The notes: a model not told the origin generated them from the letters alone. A DNA stretch of 64,000 bases from JADJOM01 sp046327715 (GCA_046327715.1 JAXLXY010000003.1:248001-312000); one strand, 5' to 3'; positions 15,929-23,988 are shown, counted from the first letter of the stretch. Translations and numbers: made by a program.

Positions 15929-16398
15929 CGCAGCGCCCCGAGCGCCACCGGGGCGCTGGTGGGAAGGTCCTGCGCCGTCACGCTGGTCCCGGTCCCCGCC
16001 AGCGCCTCCAGCACATGGAAATCGTCCTCCGAGAGGAAGATGTACGGCAACCGCTCGGTGCGGCCGGGCTTGTGATGCAGGCCGCCGAGGTTTACCTGGG
16101 CCACCGGCGGGGAGTCCCGGCAGACGGCCGCCATCGTGGCCACGTCACCCGTCAGGAGAATGGTGGGACGCGGGTCCGCTGCCCAGCCGGGCGCATTCCC
16201 GGCCACCGCCGACAGCGGCACGAATTCGAGCTCGAGCTCGGGCGGGACGCCCATGCGATAGAGTTCCTGCTCCCAGTCGCTGGCGGCCACCTGGTCGTCG
16301 ACCAGGATGATCCGGGTGGCCCCGAGCGGGCGGCCCCAGCCGATGACGACCTGACCGTGCACCAGGCGGTCGTCCACGCGGTGCAGCACGATCGCCAT
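15925..16398 (-). CDS. Mannose-family PTS EIIB subunit
   Basis: 157 residues. The opening MAIVLHRVDDRLVHGQVVIGW carries the phosphorylated histidine (His14) in the invariant DDRLVHGQ context; ILVDDQVAASDWEQELYRMGVP matches the family. It accepts phosphate from EIIA and passes it to sugar at the EIIC/EIID membrane complex. Overlaps the EIIA stop by one base. Confidence 0.92.
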   Translation of the reverse strand: MAIVLHRVDDRLVHGQVVIGWGRPLGATRIILVDDQVAASDWEQELYRMGVPPELELEFVPLSAVAGNAPGWAADPRPTILLTGDVATMAAVCRDSPPVAQVNLGGLHHKPGRTERLPYIFLSEDDFHVLEALAGTGTSVTAQDLPTSAPVALGALR

Positions 16399-16772
16399 CA
16401 GCCCTGCCGGATCGCGTCGGCGCCCTTGCCCGCGGCGCGGCCGGCGCTCTCCGCCGGCGGGAGGGCCTGCTGGTTCACGAAGTCGAGCAGCATCGGGAGG
16501 TTCACCCCGGTGACCACCTTCACGTCCGGGCGCAGCCGGCCGAGGCGCATGGCGGCGAAGAAGCAGGAGCCGCAGGGCATGTCCACGAAGATCACGGCGG
16601 GCCCGGGGCCCACGGCCTCGGCCACCCGCTGCTCGATCTCTTCCCGGCCGCAGTCGGAGTTCGACACGGCCTGCAGCACGCCAAGGCGGCCGCTGATCCG
16701 CTCCGTTTCCCCGACGAGGGCCGGCGCGAGCGCCCCGTGCGCCACGACCACCCCACGCAGCGCGTCACTCAT
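16398..16772 (-). CDS. Mannose-family PTS EIIA subunit
   Basis: 124 residues. VVVAHGALAPALVGETERISG places the phosphorylated His at residue 12; VIFVDMPCGSCFFAAMRLGR and VVTGVNLPMLLDFV are the expected EIIA-Man segments. It ends in a short alanine/glycine tail. The start overlaps the hprK stop by 8 bp. In several proteobacteria a lone EIIA of this family next to hprK has purely regulatory roles, but here B, C and D partners are all present. Confidence 0.92.
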   Translation of the reverse strand: MSDALRGVVVAHGALAPALVGETERISGRLGVLQAVSNSDCGREEIEQRVAEAVGPGPAVIFVDMPCGSCFFAAMRLGRLRPDVKVVTGVNLPMLLDFVNQQALPPAESAGRAAGKGADAIRQG

Positions 16773-17730
16773 AGTCTTCCACCAGGTATTCCCGCAGCCC
16801 GCGCTTTTCCTTCATCTTCCGGATCAGGCGCTCGTTGAACGCGGTGGCCACATCCACCCCGGAATAGCGCAGCAGGTGCATCATGGCCACCACCTCCGAG
16901 ATGACGGTGATGTTCTTGCCCGGGTTGAGCGGCACGATCACGCGGGGGAGGTTGACGTCGAGGATGGTCGTCTCGAGGGTCTGCAGGCCGGTCCGGTCGG
17001 CGTCCTTGGCGGTCTCCCACGCCTCCAGCTGGACCACCACCTCGATCCGCTTCTGCTGGCGCACCGACCGCACCCCGAACAGGGCCGGGATGTCGATCAG
17101 CCCCACCCCGCGGATCTCCATGTGGTGGGCCGCCAGCTCGTGTCCGGTCCCGATGAGGATGTCGCTGCCGCGCCGGCTCACCTGCACGATGTCGTCGGCC
17201 ACCAGGCGGTGCCCGCGCTCCACGAGGTCGAGCACGCACTCGCTCTTGCCGATGCCCGACTGGCCGATGAACAGCAGCCCGACGCCGTACACGTCGGCCA
17301 GTGACCCGTGCAGCGTGGTGCGCGGGGCGAAGGCTTCCTCCACGATCGGCTTGATGCGCTTGTAGAACTCCGCCGTCTTGAGGCGGCTGCGGATGAGCGG
17401 GGTTCCGCGCACCCGGGCCAGGTCCAGCAGCTCGGTCGGGACCTCGAGGCCCTTGGTGACGAAGACGCAGGGGAGGTCGAAGGCGAAGAACTTCTCCAGC
17501 CGCGACTGCCGCTCGCCCGCCTCCAGCTCCCGCAGGTAGCTGATCTCGGTCTCGCCGAGCACGTGCAGCCGGCGGGGCATGAAACGGCTGGTGTAGCCGG
17601 CCAGGGCCAGCCCCGGGCTCGCCACCTCGGGATCGGGCAGCGGCCGGTCCAGCCCGAGCTCGCCGGTGAGCGGCTCGAGCTGGAGCGGGTCGCCCCGGCG
17701 CGAGAGGAGATCCCGGACCGTGATGGTCAC
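16765..17730 (-). CDS. hprK: HPr kinase/phosphorylase
   Basis: 321 residues, typical length. It phosphorylates and dephosphorylates HPr on Ser46. Walker A is GQSGIGKSE (156-164), preceded by the conserved LHGSLADVYGVGLLFI, and followed by LVADDIVQVSRR and HHMEIRGVGLIDIPALFG, the family signature region. The N-terminal domain (about 1-130) contains GYTSRFMPRRLHVLGETEISYL. The GTG start overlaps the hpf stop by 4 bp. The substrate HPr is encoded in the same run. Confidence 0.95.
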   Translation of the reverse strand: MTITVRDLLSRRGDPLQLEPLTGELGLDRPLPDPEVASPGLALAGYTSRFMPRRLHVLGETEISYLRELEAGERQSRLEKFFAFDLPCVFVTKGLEVPTELLDLARVRGTPLIRSRLKTAEFYKRIKPIVEEAFAPRTTLHGSLADVYGVGLLFIGQSGIGKSECVLDLVERGHRLVADDIVQVSRRGSDILIGTGHELAAHHMEIRGVGLIDIPALFGVRSVRQQKRIEVVVQLEAWETAKDADRTGLQTLETTILDVNLPRVIVPLNPGKNITVISEVVAMMHLLRYSGVDVATAFNERLIRKMKEKRGLREYLVEDYE

Positions 17731-18035
17731 ACGGCGTCCCGGGCGCCGCGGCCCCGGCGGCTGGCGGTGTCCTTCTCCAGCTGGCGGCGGATCTTCTCCT
17801 CGGCCCGGTCGAGGGCGGAGCGATGGTCCTTCGCCTCGCCGGTGGCCACCAGGGGTTCGCCCTTGCCACCCTTGAGCCGGAGCTCCGCGGTGGCCGAGGT
17901 GGGCGCCACGTCGAACACGAGGGTGCCGTCGAACGGGCGGCTGGCCAGGGCCTCGAGCCGGTCCACGACCGACTGGGCGCGCTGCTTCAGCTCCTCGGAG
18001 ATCTCACAGTGACGGGCAGTGATGGTGATCGGCAT
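17727..18035 (-). CDS. hpf: Ribosome hibernation promoting factor, short form
   Basis: 102 residues. MPITITARHCEISEELKQRAQSVVDRL and the pattern of lysine/arginine-rich helices match HPF/YfiA, which binds idle 30S subunits and shuts translation down. Only the N-terminal domain is present, as in short HPF; the tail is basic and charged (RRGRGARDAV). ATG 18035 is supported by GGAGGAGG 7 nt upstream. In many Gram-negatives hpf sits near rpoN and PTS regulators; rpoN and rapZ are missing here. Confidence 0.88.
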   Translation of the reverse strand: MPITITARHCEISEELKQRAQSVVDRLEALASRPFDGTLVFDVAPTSATAELRLKGGKGEPLVATGEAKDHRSALDRAEEKIRRQLEKDTASRRGRGARDAV

Positions 18036-18060
18036 GCGATCCTCCTCCACGGGTGTGCGG

Positions 18061-19179
18061 TTAACGGGCGGGCCCGCCGGCGGCGAGCAGCCCGGTCATC
18101 CAGCGTTCGGTCGCGTCCGCGGCGCTTTCCCAGCTCAGCCCCTCGGCAAAGGCGCGCGCCTGTCGCCCCAGCCGTTCGACCAGCCCCGGGTCGGCGGCGA
18201 ACTCGAGCATCCTCGCCGCCAGCGCCGCCACGTCGCCGTGCGGCACCAGGTACCCGGTCTCCCCGTGCCGCACGGAATCGCGCAGGCCGGGGCTGTCGGA
18301 GGCGAGCGACGGGGTCCCGCAGGCCGCCGCCTCGACGTTGGTGATTCCCCACCCTTCCTTGGGTGAAGGGAAGATATTCGCCCAGCTCCGGCGCAGCAGG
18401 TCGAGCTTGGCCGCCTCCGGCACGAACCCGAGGAAGCGCACCGCCTCGCCCTGCCCCAGCTCGGCGGCCAGCGCCTCGAGCCGCGCCCGGTCCACCCCGC
18501 TGCCCGCGATCTCCAGCCGCAGCTCCGGCCGCGTGGCCCGAGCCTGGGCCAGGGCACGGATCGCCACCTCTACTCCCTTGTATCGGCGCAGCCGGCCGAT
18601 GTACAGGAAGGTCGGCGCCGCCGTCCGCGCGCCGCCCGGCGTGAAGTGCCGCGCGTCCACCCCGGGATGAATCACGGTGATCCGCTCCCGGGCCACCCCC
18701 CGCGCCACCAGGTCGTCCCGGGTACTCTCGCTGATCGCGTGGAAGCCGGCCCGCCGATACGCCCCCGGGATGGGCCGCTCCAGGAGCCAGACCATCGCCG
18801 CCATGGGCCAGGACGCCTCCTGGAAGGCCGTCGTCCCGAACAGGTGGGGGATGATCACCCCGACCGGGCCCGTCGTGAGCCCCGCGAGGAACAGCGGGAT
18901 CTTGTTGATGTCCTCCACCAGGATGTCCGGGCGCTCGGCCGCCAGCGCGGCACGTACCGCGCCCCGGCCCCGGAGAGCGAAGCCGTGCCGGTCGCCGGTG
19001 CGCTCCACCGCGATCCCGTCGACCACGGCACGGGGCGGCGCCCCGGCCCAGCCCGAACAGACCAGCCGAACCCGGTGCCCCCGGCCGGCGAGCCGGCCGT
19101 AGATCTCATGCAGGTGGATCTCCGCCCCGCCCGCCTGGGGATTCTCCCGGTCCTGCCAGTTCACCAGCAGGATGTTCAC
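18061..19179 (-). CDS. Family 4 glycosyltransferase
   Basis: 372 residues, GT-B fold, retaining GT4 type. The N-terminal half has GGAEIHLHEIYGRLAGRGHRVRLVCSG (glycine-rich acceptor loop and helix), the middle linker GVDARHFTP, and the C-terminal half FLYIGRLRRYKGVEVAIRAL and the donor site EGWGITNVEAAACGTPSLASDSPGLRD with the two spaced glutamates. The substrate is unknown: envelope glycan or glycolipid synthesis is likely. The GTG start overlaps the nusB stop by 4 bp, an unusual partner set (nusB upstream, hpf downstream). Confidence 0.85.
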   Translation of the reverse strand: MNILLVNWQDRENPQAGGAEIHLHEIYGRLAGRGHRVRLVCSGWAGAPPRAVVDGIAVERTGDRHGFALRGRGAVRAALAAERPDILVEDINKIPLFLAGLTTGPVGVIIPHLFGTTAFQEASWPMAAMVWLLERPIPGAYRRAGFHAISESTRDDLVARGVARERITVIHPGVDARHFTPGGARTAAPTFLYIGRLRRYKGVEVAIRALAQARATRPELRLEIAGSGVDRARLEALAAELGQGEAVRFLGFVPEAAKLDLLRRSWANIFPSPKEGWGITNVEAAACGTPSLASDSPGLRDSVRHGETGYLVPHGDVAALAARMLEFAADPGLVERLGRQARAFAEGLSWESAADATERWMTGLLAAGGPAR

Positions 19180-19589
19180 AACCGGCCCAGGCTCCGCGCC
19201 ACCCGGTCGAGGACGCCGTTAATGAACGCCGGCGCCTTGGCGCCCCCGAACCAGTGTGCCAGCTGCACCGCCTCGTCGATCACCACCTTGGGCGGGACCT
19301 CGCCCTTGAGCAGCTCGTGGATGCCGATGCGCAGGATGTTCCGCTCCACGGCGGCGATCCGCTCCAGACGCCAGTTGTCGGCGGCGTCCACGGCGTAGCG
19401 GTCGAGTTCCGCCTGCTCCCGGACGACGGCCTCGGCCAGCGCCTCGGCCTGGTCGTAGACGGTGGGGTCGGGGCCGGTGAGCTGCGCCAGCCGGGTCACC
19501 GCGTCGACCAGCGGCAACCCGGTGGCGACGTCCACCGAGTAGAGGATCTGCAGCGCGCGGGCCCGGGCCTTCGTCTCCGGACGGAGCAT
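19176..19589 (-). CDS. nusB: Transcription antitermination protein NusB
   Basis: 137 residues, all-helical. KARARALQILYSVDVATG and a C-terminal ERNILRIGIHELLKGEVPPKVVIDEAVQLAHWFGGAKAPAFINGVLDRVAR are diagnostic. With NusE it binds boxA of rRNA leaders and supports antitermination. ATG 19589 overlaps the ribH stop by one base; ribH-nusB adjacency is common across bacteria. Confidence 0.95.
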   Translation of the reverse strand: MLRPETKARARALQILYSVDVATGLPLVDAVTRLAQLTGPDPTVYDQAEALAEAVVREQAELDRYAVDAADNWRLERIAAVERNILRIGIHELLKGEVPPKVVIDEAVQLAHWFGGAKAPAFINGVLDRVARSLGRL

Positions 19590-20056
19590 CAGCTTCCCTT
19601 CAGTTGGTGGAGCGCGTCCGCGGTGCGCAGGGCCGCCTCGGTGGCCTCGTAGCCCTTGTTGCCGGCCGCGCCGCCCGCCCGGGCCAGCGCCTGTTCCATG
19701 GTCTCGGTAGTGAGGACTCCAAACGCGACCGGCAGGCCGTGGCGGACCGCCACCGCGCTGAGCCCGCGGGCGGCCTCGCCGGCCACGAACTCGAAATGGG
19801 CCGTCTCGCCACGGACCACGGCGCCGAGCGCGACGATCGCCGCATACCGCCCGGTTCCCGCCGCCGCCGCCGCCGCCGCCCCCAGCTCGAACGCCCCCGG
19901 GAGCCACACGATGTCCACCGCGTCGGGCGACAGGCCCGCGGCGCGGCAGCATTCCAGGGCGCCCTCCAGCAGCCGGCCGGTCACGCGCTCGTTGTACTGA
20001 CTGACAAGGATGGCCAGCCGGCCATGGGCCCGGAGCTGGCCGCGGATCTCGGGCAT
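19589..20056 (-). CDS. ribH: 6,7-dimethyl-8-ribityllumazine synthase
   Basis: 155 residues. It joins 5-amino-6-ribitylaminouracil with dihydroxybutanone phosphate, the penultimate step of riboflavin synthesis. Signatures: VSQYNERVTGRLLEGAL, LPGAFELG, ALGAVVRGETAHFEFVAGEAARGL (the histidine in ETAHFEF is catalytic) and GVLTTETMEQA...NKGYEA. An Ala7 run follows the GAFELG motif, encoded by a GCC repeat, so that stretch is more alanine-rich than usual. Confidence 0.95.
   Translation of the reverse strand: MPEIRGQLRAHGRLAILVSQYNERVTGRLLEGALECCRAAGLSPDAVDIVWLPGAFELGAAAAAAAGTGRYAAIVALGAVVRGETAHFEFVAGEAARGLSAVAVRHGLPVAFGVLTTETMEQALARAGGAAGNKGYEATEAALRTADALHQLKGS
19861..19880 (-). repeat. GGC/GCC trinucleotide run inside ribH
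   Basis: Six and two-thirds CCG units in a row encode most of the Ala7 stretch just after the GAFELG motif of RibH. It stays in frame; slippage by whole units would only change helix length. Confidence 0.75.
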
Positions 20057-20060
20057 GGAA

Positions 20061-21266
20061 TCAGTGGGCGAGGAGATGACCGAGCTTGTCGCGCTTGGTG
20101 TCCAGATAGGCGCGGTTCTCGGCGTGGGGGGCGGTCACCAGGGGCACCCGCTCGGTGATCTCGAGGCCGTACCCTTCGAGACCCACCAGCTTGCGGGGGT
20201 TGTTGGTCATGATCCGGATCGAGGAAAGCCCCAGGTCCCGGAGGATCTGGGCACCGATGCCGTAGTTGCGCAGGTCGGGCGCAAAGCCCAGCCGCTGGTT
20301 GGCCTCCACGGTGTCGTCGCCCTCGTCCTGCAGGGCGTAGGCGCGGATCTTGTTGACCAGGCCGATCCCGCGGCCCTCCTGGTCGAGGTAGACGATCACC
20401 CCGCGCCCGGCCTCCGCGATCTGGCGCATCGCGGCCTCGAGCTGCGGGCCGCAATCGCAGCGCTGCGAGCCGAAGACGTCGCCGGTGAGGCACTTCGAAT
20501 GCATGCGCACGAGGATGTCGCGCTGGCCCTCGACCTCGCCCATCACCAGGGCCACGTGCTGCGCCCCGTCCACGTCGTTGGCGTAGGCGACGATCCGGAA
20601 CTCGCCCAGCTCGGTGGGCAGCCGGGCCACGCCCGCGCGGTGCACCAGCTGCTCGGTGCGCAGGCGGTACGCCACGAGCTGTGCGATGGTCACGAAGGTG
20701 AGCCCATGCTGGGCCGCGAAGGCCTCGAGCTCCGGCCGCCGCGCGGCCGAGCCGTCGGCCTGCAGGATCTCGCAGATGACCCCGGCCGGGTAGAGCCCCG
20801 CCAGCCGGGCCAGGTCGACCGCGGCCTCGGTGTGGCCCACCCGCTGCAGCACCCCGCCGGGGCGGGACCGCACCGGCTGGATGTGTCCCGGACGCCGCAG
20901 GTCGGTGTCGACGGTCTTGGGATGGATGGCCACGTGGATGGTCTTGGCCCGGTCCGAGGCCGAGATGCCGGTGGTCACGCCGAAGCGGGGATCGGCATCG
21001 ATGGTCACCGTGAAGGCCGTCCGCTGCGACTCGGTGTTCTGCGCCTGCATCTGGGGCAGGCCCAGCTCCTCGCAGCGGTCCGGGGTGAGTGCCAGGCAGA
21101 CCCAGCCGCGGGCGTGCGTGATCATGAAGTTGACCAGCTCCGGCGTCACCAGTTCGGCGGCGCAGATGAGGTCGCCCTCGTTCTCCCGGTCCTCGTCATC
21201 GGCCACGATGATCGGCTTGCCGTTGCGGAGATCGTCGATGGCCTGCTCAATGGTCCCGAAGGTCAT
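20061..21266 (-). CDS. ribBA: Bifunctional DHBP synthase / GTP cyclohydrolase II
   Basis: 401 residues. Residues 1-~200 are 3,4-dihydroxy-2-butanone 4-phosphate synthase (IVADDEDRENEGDLICAAELVTPE, THARGWVCLALT, TGISASDRAKTI, HTEAAVDLARLAGL). Residues ~205-401 are GTP cyclohydrolase II, with the zinc cluster HSKCLTGDVFGSQRCDCG and YLDQEGRGIGLVNKIRAYALQD. It thus supplies both entry substrates of riboflavin synthesis. ATG 21266 overlaps the ribE stop by 4 bp. Confidence 0.96.
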   Translation of the reverse strand: MTFGTIEQAIDDLRNGKPIIVADDEDRENEGDLICAAELVTPELVNFMITHARGWVCLALTPDRCEELGLPQMQAQNTESQRTAFTVTIDADPRFGVTTGISASDRAKTIHVAIHPKTVDTDLRRPGHIQPVRSRPGGVLQRVGHTEAAVDLARLAGLYPAGVICEILQADGSAARRPELEAFAAQHGLTFVTIAQLVAYRLRTEQLVHRAGVARLPTELGEFRIVAYANDVDGAQHVALVMGEVEGQRDILVRMHSKCLTGDVFGSQRCDCGPQLEAAMRQIAEAGRGVIVYLDQEGRGIGLVNKIRAYALQDEGDDTVEANQRLGFAPDLRNYGIGAQILRDLGLSSIRIMTNNPRKLVGLEGYGLEITERVPLVTAPHAENRAYLDTKRDKLGHLLAH

Positions 21267-21856
21267 GCGCGCCCATTCTGCAACAGGGAGGCCACGTACT
21301 TCCCGATCGTGTCTCCCTCGAGGTGAACTCCCGCGCCGGGCGTCTTGTCGCCCAGCGTCGTGTGCCCAAAGGTAAACGGGATCAGCGAGAGCTGGACGAG
21401 ACCCGGTCCCGGCATGGCGTTGACGGTGAGGCTCACCCCGTCCACCGTGATCGAACCGAGCGGCATCGAGACCCGCGCCACCTCCGCTGGCACCTGCACA
21501 TCGACCAGCCAGGCGTCGCCATGGGGCCGCACCGAGACCACCCGACCGACCCCGTCGACGTGGCCCTGCACCAGGTGGCCGCCGAGCCGGTCGCCCACCT
21601 TGAGCGCCCGCTCGAGGTTCACCCGCCGCCCCTGCGCGTACTCGCCGAAGAGCGTCCGCTCCAGCGACGTGGCCACCACGTGGACCGAGAACCAGCCCTT
21701 GCCCGCCCGCTCCACGGTCAGGCACGCCCCATCCACGGCGATGCTCTCCCCCTTCCGCACCGCGCGGTACGGCGCGCCGATGCGGAGGGTGAGGCCGTCC
21801 GGGCCGCGCGTGGCAGCCCGCACCGTGCCGACCGCCGTCACGATCCCAGTGAACAT
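21263..21856 (-). CDS. ribE: Riboflavin synthase, alpha subunit
   Basis: 197 residues, made of two similar beta-barrel halves. MFTGIVTAVGTV opens the first; GESIAVDGACLTV and GGHLVQGHVDGVG are the conserved first-half motifs, repeated as GSITVDGVSLTVN in the second. It dismutates two lumazines to riboflavin. The start lies 19 bp inside the end of ribD. The first-half GACLTV is intact. Confidence 0.95.
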   Translation of the reverse strand: MFTGIVTAVGTVRAATRGPDGLTLRIGAPYRAVRKGESIAVDGACLTVERAGKGWFSVHVVATSLERTLFGEYAQGRRVNLERALKVGDRLGGHLVQGHVDGVGRVVSVRPHGDAWLVDVQVPAEVARVSMPLGSITVDGVSLTVNAMPGPGLVQLSLIPFTFGHTTLGDKTPGAGVHLEGDTIGKYVASLLQNGRA

Positions 21857-22929
21857 GGCTCCCGATCCACCACCAGGAGGGTGTCCTGGCCCAGCGCCCG
21901 CCGCTCCACCACCGACCACCGTTCTGCCTCCACCAGCGTGGTGCCGGCGTACCCGGTGATGGCCGGGATCCCTTCGTCCCCGAGCCAGACCGGCGCCTGG
22001 ATCCAGTAGTAGCGATCGACGGCACCCGCCTCGAGCAGCGCCCCGGCCAGCCGGCCGCCACCCTCGACCAGCAGGGACGAGATGCCCAGCTGGTGCAGCG
22101 TGGACAGGCCCTCGGCCAGGCTGCCCACCCGGGACACCGTCACGCCGGCCTCCTCCAGCCGCGCCAGGTGCACGGAGGGGCCCACCAGCTCCGTGACCAG
22201 GACCGTCGGCAGGTCGGCGGCGGTCTGCACCAGCCCCAGGGCGTCGGGCAGCTCCCCGCGGCGGTCGAAGACCACGCGCGTCGGTGGACGCCGCGGCTCG
22301 ATGTCCCCCCGCACGGTGAGGGAGGCATTGTCGACGCGCGCGGTATGCCCGCCCACCGCGATCGCGTCGAACCCTGCCCGCAGCCAGTGCACGTAGTCCC
22401 GCGCCTCCTCGCCCGAGATCCACCGGGAGCGTCCGGTCTGGTCGGCGATCCGGCCGTCGAGCGTCGTGGCCAGCTTGAGCGCGACGAACGGCCGGCCCAG
22501 GCCCGCGTAGCGGTGGAAGAAGATCCCGTTGAGTGCCCGGGCTTCATCCTCCCGGACCCCGAACTCGACCTCGATCCCCGCCTCCCGCAACCGCTCCGCC
22601 CCGCCGCCGGCCTCCGGATTCGGGTCGGGAACGGCGGCGACCACCCGGGCCACGCCCGCGGCGATCAGCGCCTCCGTGCAGGGGGGCTGCTTTCCCTGAT
22701 GATTACAGGGCTCGAGGGTCACGACCACCGTGGCCCCGCGGGCATCCGGCCCCGCCTTGGCCAGGGCCACCGCCTCGGCGTGGGGACCACCGAACTCGGC
22801 GTGCCACCCCTCCGCCACGACCCGATCACCCTGCAGGACCAGTGCCCCGACCATCGGATTGGGGGACACCCGGCCCCACCCCTTCCGGGCCAGCTCGATA
22901 GCCCTGCCCATGGCGTCGAAGTGGTTCAC
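21838..22929 (-). CDS. ribD: Riboflavin biosynthesis protein RibD (deaminase/reductase)
   Basis: 363 residues from GTG 22929. The N-terminal deaminase holds the zinc site HAEAVALAKAG and EPCNHQGKQPPCTEAL; the C-terminal NADPH reductase holds PFVALKLATTLDGRIA, GRSRWISG, DAIAVGGHTARVDNASLTVR and LLVEGGGRLAGALL. GTG 22929 supplies the short helix that normally precedes MGRAIELA; ATG 22911 is the alternative. Neither has a Shine-Dalgarno. A TAAATT hexamer ends 7 nt before the GTG, so the message may be leaderless. No FMN riboswitch is visible upstream. Confidence 0.92.
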   Translation of the reverse strand: MNHFDAMGRAIELARKGWGRVSPNPMVGALVLQGDRVVAEGWHAEFGGPHAEAVALAKAGPDARGATVVVTLEPCNHQGKQPPCTEALIAAGVARVVAAVPDPNPEAGGGAERLREAGIEVEFGVREDEARALNGIFFHRYAGLGRPFVALKLATTLDGRIADQTGRSRWISGEEARDYVHWLRAGFDAIAVGGHTARVDNASLTVRGDIEPRRPPTRVVFDRRGELPDALGLVQTAADLPTVLVTELVGPSVHLARLEEAGVTVSRVGSLAEGLSTLHQLGISSLLVEGGGRLAGALLEAGAVDRYYWIQAPVWLGDEGIPAITGYAGTTLVEAERWSVVERRALGQDTLLVVDREPCSLGS

Positions 22930-22936
22930 GGATGGG

Positions 22937-22942
22937 AATTTA
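22937..22942 (-). promoter_or_regulatory. Candidate -10 hexamer TAAATT before ribD (possible leaderless start)
   Basis: TAAATT on the minus strand ends 7 nt before the GTG of ribD, which has no Shine-Dalgarno. A start site at or next to the GTG would give a leaderless message. No good -35 is seen; the upstream 8-bp repeat occupies that region. Confidence 0.35.
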
Positions 22943-22973
22943 CGGCGGAATGGCGGTATGGCGGTAGGGCGGC
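22942..22973. repeat. Four tandem 8-bp units (ATGGCGGT-type) upstream of ribD
   Basis: Units on the plus strand: ACGGCGGA, ATGGCGGT, ATGGCGGT, AGGGCGGC. Two are identical and the outer two differ at two or three positions. It lies in the 64-bp gap between the barrel gene and ribD, overlapping the presumed promoter region. Confidence 0.7.
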
Positions 22974-22993
22974 GTCCGGGCCGCCGCGGGAGG

Positions 22994-23974
22994 TCAGAAC
23001 TGGATCGCGGCGCCCAGCCCGGCGAAGAAGTGACCGGAACTCGGATCATTCCGTTCGAAGGTGGTGGCGAGCTCGGTCTTCTTCCCGACCTGGAAACCTC
23101 CCTCGGCCCAGAGCTTGACCGGTCCGACGTCCAGCCCGGCGTTCAGTGCGGTCATGATCCGCGAGGTGCTCAGGTCCACCGCCACCGTGGTGTCGGCCCC
23201 GGCGCTGTCCGCGAACGTCACGGCCCCGGTGCCCTTGTACAGGTCGATGCCGCCCCCGGCCGCCAGGGTGAGCAGCTTGAAGCGCCCCCCCACCATGAGG
23301 CGGACGTTGATGGCCGACAGCGTGGTCGAGGCCGAGAGCTGGTCGCCGGCCGACCGGTCGCCGAAACGGATGCCGGGCATGTCCCGCTTCATCACGCTCA
23401 GGGAGACCGAGGGCTTGGGGGCCGGCATGGCGAGGCCGAGCCGTATCCCGAACCCGAGTCCCAGCGCCATGCCCGCGAGGGTGCGGGCGTTGTCATCGAT
23501 GCGGATGCGGGTCGTGGCGCCGGCCGGGATCACGACGGCGGAGGCGAGGAAGTCGGCCGTGACCGTGCCGAGCTTGAGCTTCTTGCTGAGCAGGCCCAGC
23601 TGCAGGTCGAGCCGCGGGACCGGGACGTACAGCTGCTTGTCGGCCGCGACCGTGTCGCTGGTGCCGTCGTACGTGGCGCTCGGCAGCGTCACCCGGGCGA
23701 TCCCCACCCGGCCGGCGAGGCGCGCGTGGCCGAACTTCCCGATGCCGGCCGCAGTCCCGGGCACCGGGTTCCCGCCGCTCACCAGCAGCCCCTCGATGGG
23801 GAGGAAGGCCGTGAGGGCATCGACGCCCGCCTGGCAGATGCGGCTGGAGCGGGTGGTGTCGGCCACACAGGGCCCGGCGGCGGTGCTGTCCTGCGCCGAG
23901 AGCGGAACCGGCGCGAGGGCGAGCAGCACGATGAGGAGGGCACGGCGGCGCGGCCGCAGGGCGGGACGGTTCAT
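22994..23974 (-). CDS. Secreted beta-barrel-type protein, copy 2 of a tandem pair
   Basis: 326 residues, family not recognised. Signal peptide ending PLSAQ, then two cysteines (GPCVADTTRSSRICQAG), a region with LLVSGGNPVPG, and a long run of alternating strands typical of an outer-membrane barrel ending in phenylalanine (LGAAIQF). It is a diverged paralogue of the gene at 24050-25021: both share the ICxAxxDxxxxFxPxxGxLVSGGNPV block, the MKRxxPxIxxGDxxxGDQ block and the overall length. The duplicates sit head to tail, separated by a 10-bp hairpin. Role unknown. Confidence 0.7.
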   Translation of the reverse strand: MNRPALRPRRRALLIVLLALAPVPLSAQDSTAAGPCVADTTRSSRICQAGVDALTAFLPIEGLLVSGGNPVPGTAAGIGKFGHARLAGRVGIARVTLPSATYDGTSDTVAADKQLYVPVPRLDLQLGLLSKKLKLGTVTADFLASAVVIPAGATTRIRIDDNARTLAGMALGLGFGIRLGLAMPAPKPSVSLSVMKRDMPGIRFGDRSAGDQLSASTTLSAINVRLMVGGRFKLLTLAAGGGIDLYKGTGAVTFADSAGADTTVAVDLSTSRIMTALNAGLDVGPVKLWAEGGFQVGKKTELATTFERNDPSSGHFFAGLGAAIQF

Positions 23975-23988
23975 GGTGCCAGTATCGG

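Noticed and set aside
19861..19880. GCC run in ribH as a phase-variable repeat
   Set aside because: Whole-codon repeat in frame; slippage by whole units would not switch the gene off, and such runs are common in GC-rich alanine stretches.
22930..22993. FMN riboswitch before ribD
   Set aside because: The gap is 64 bp and is filled by 8-bp repeats; none of the conserved RFN elements is present.
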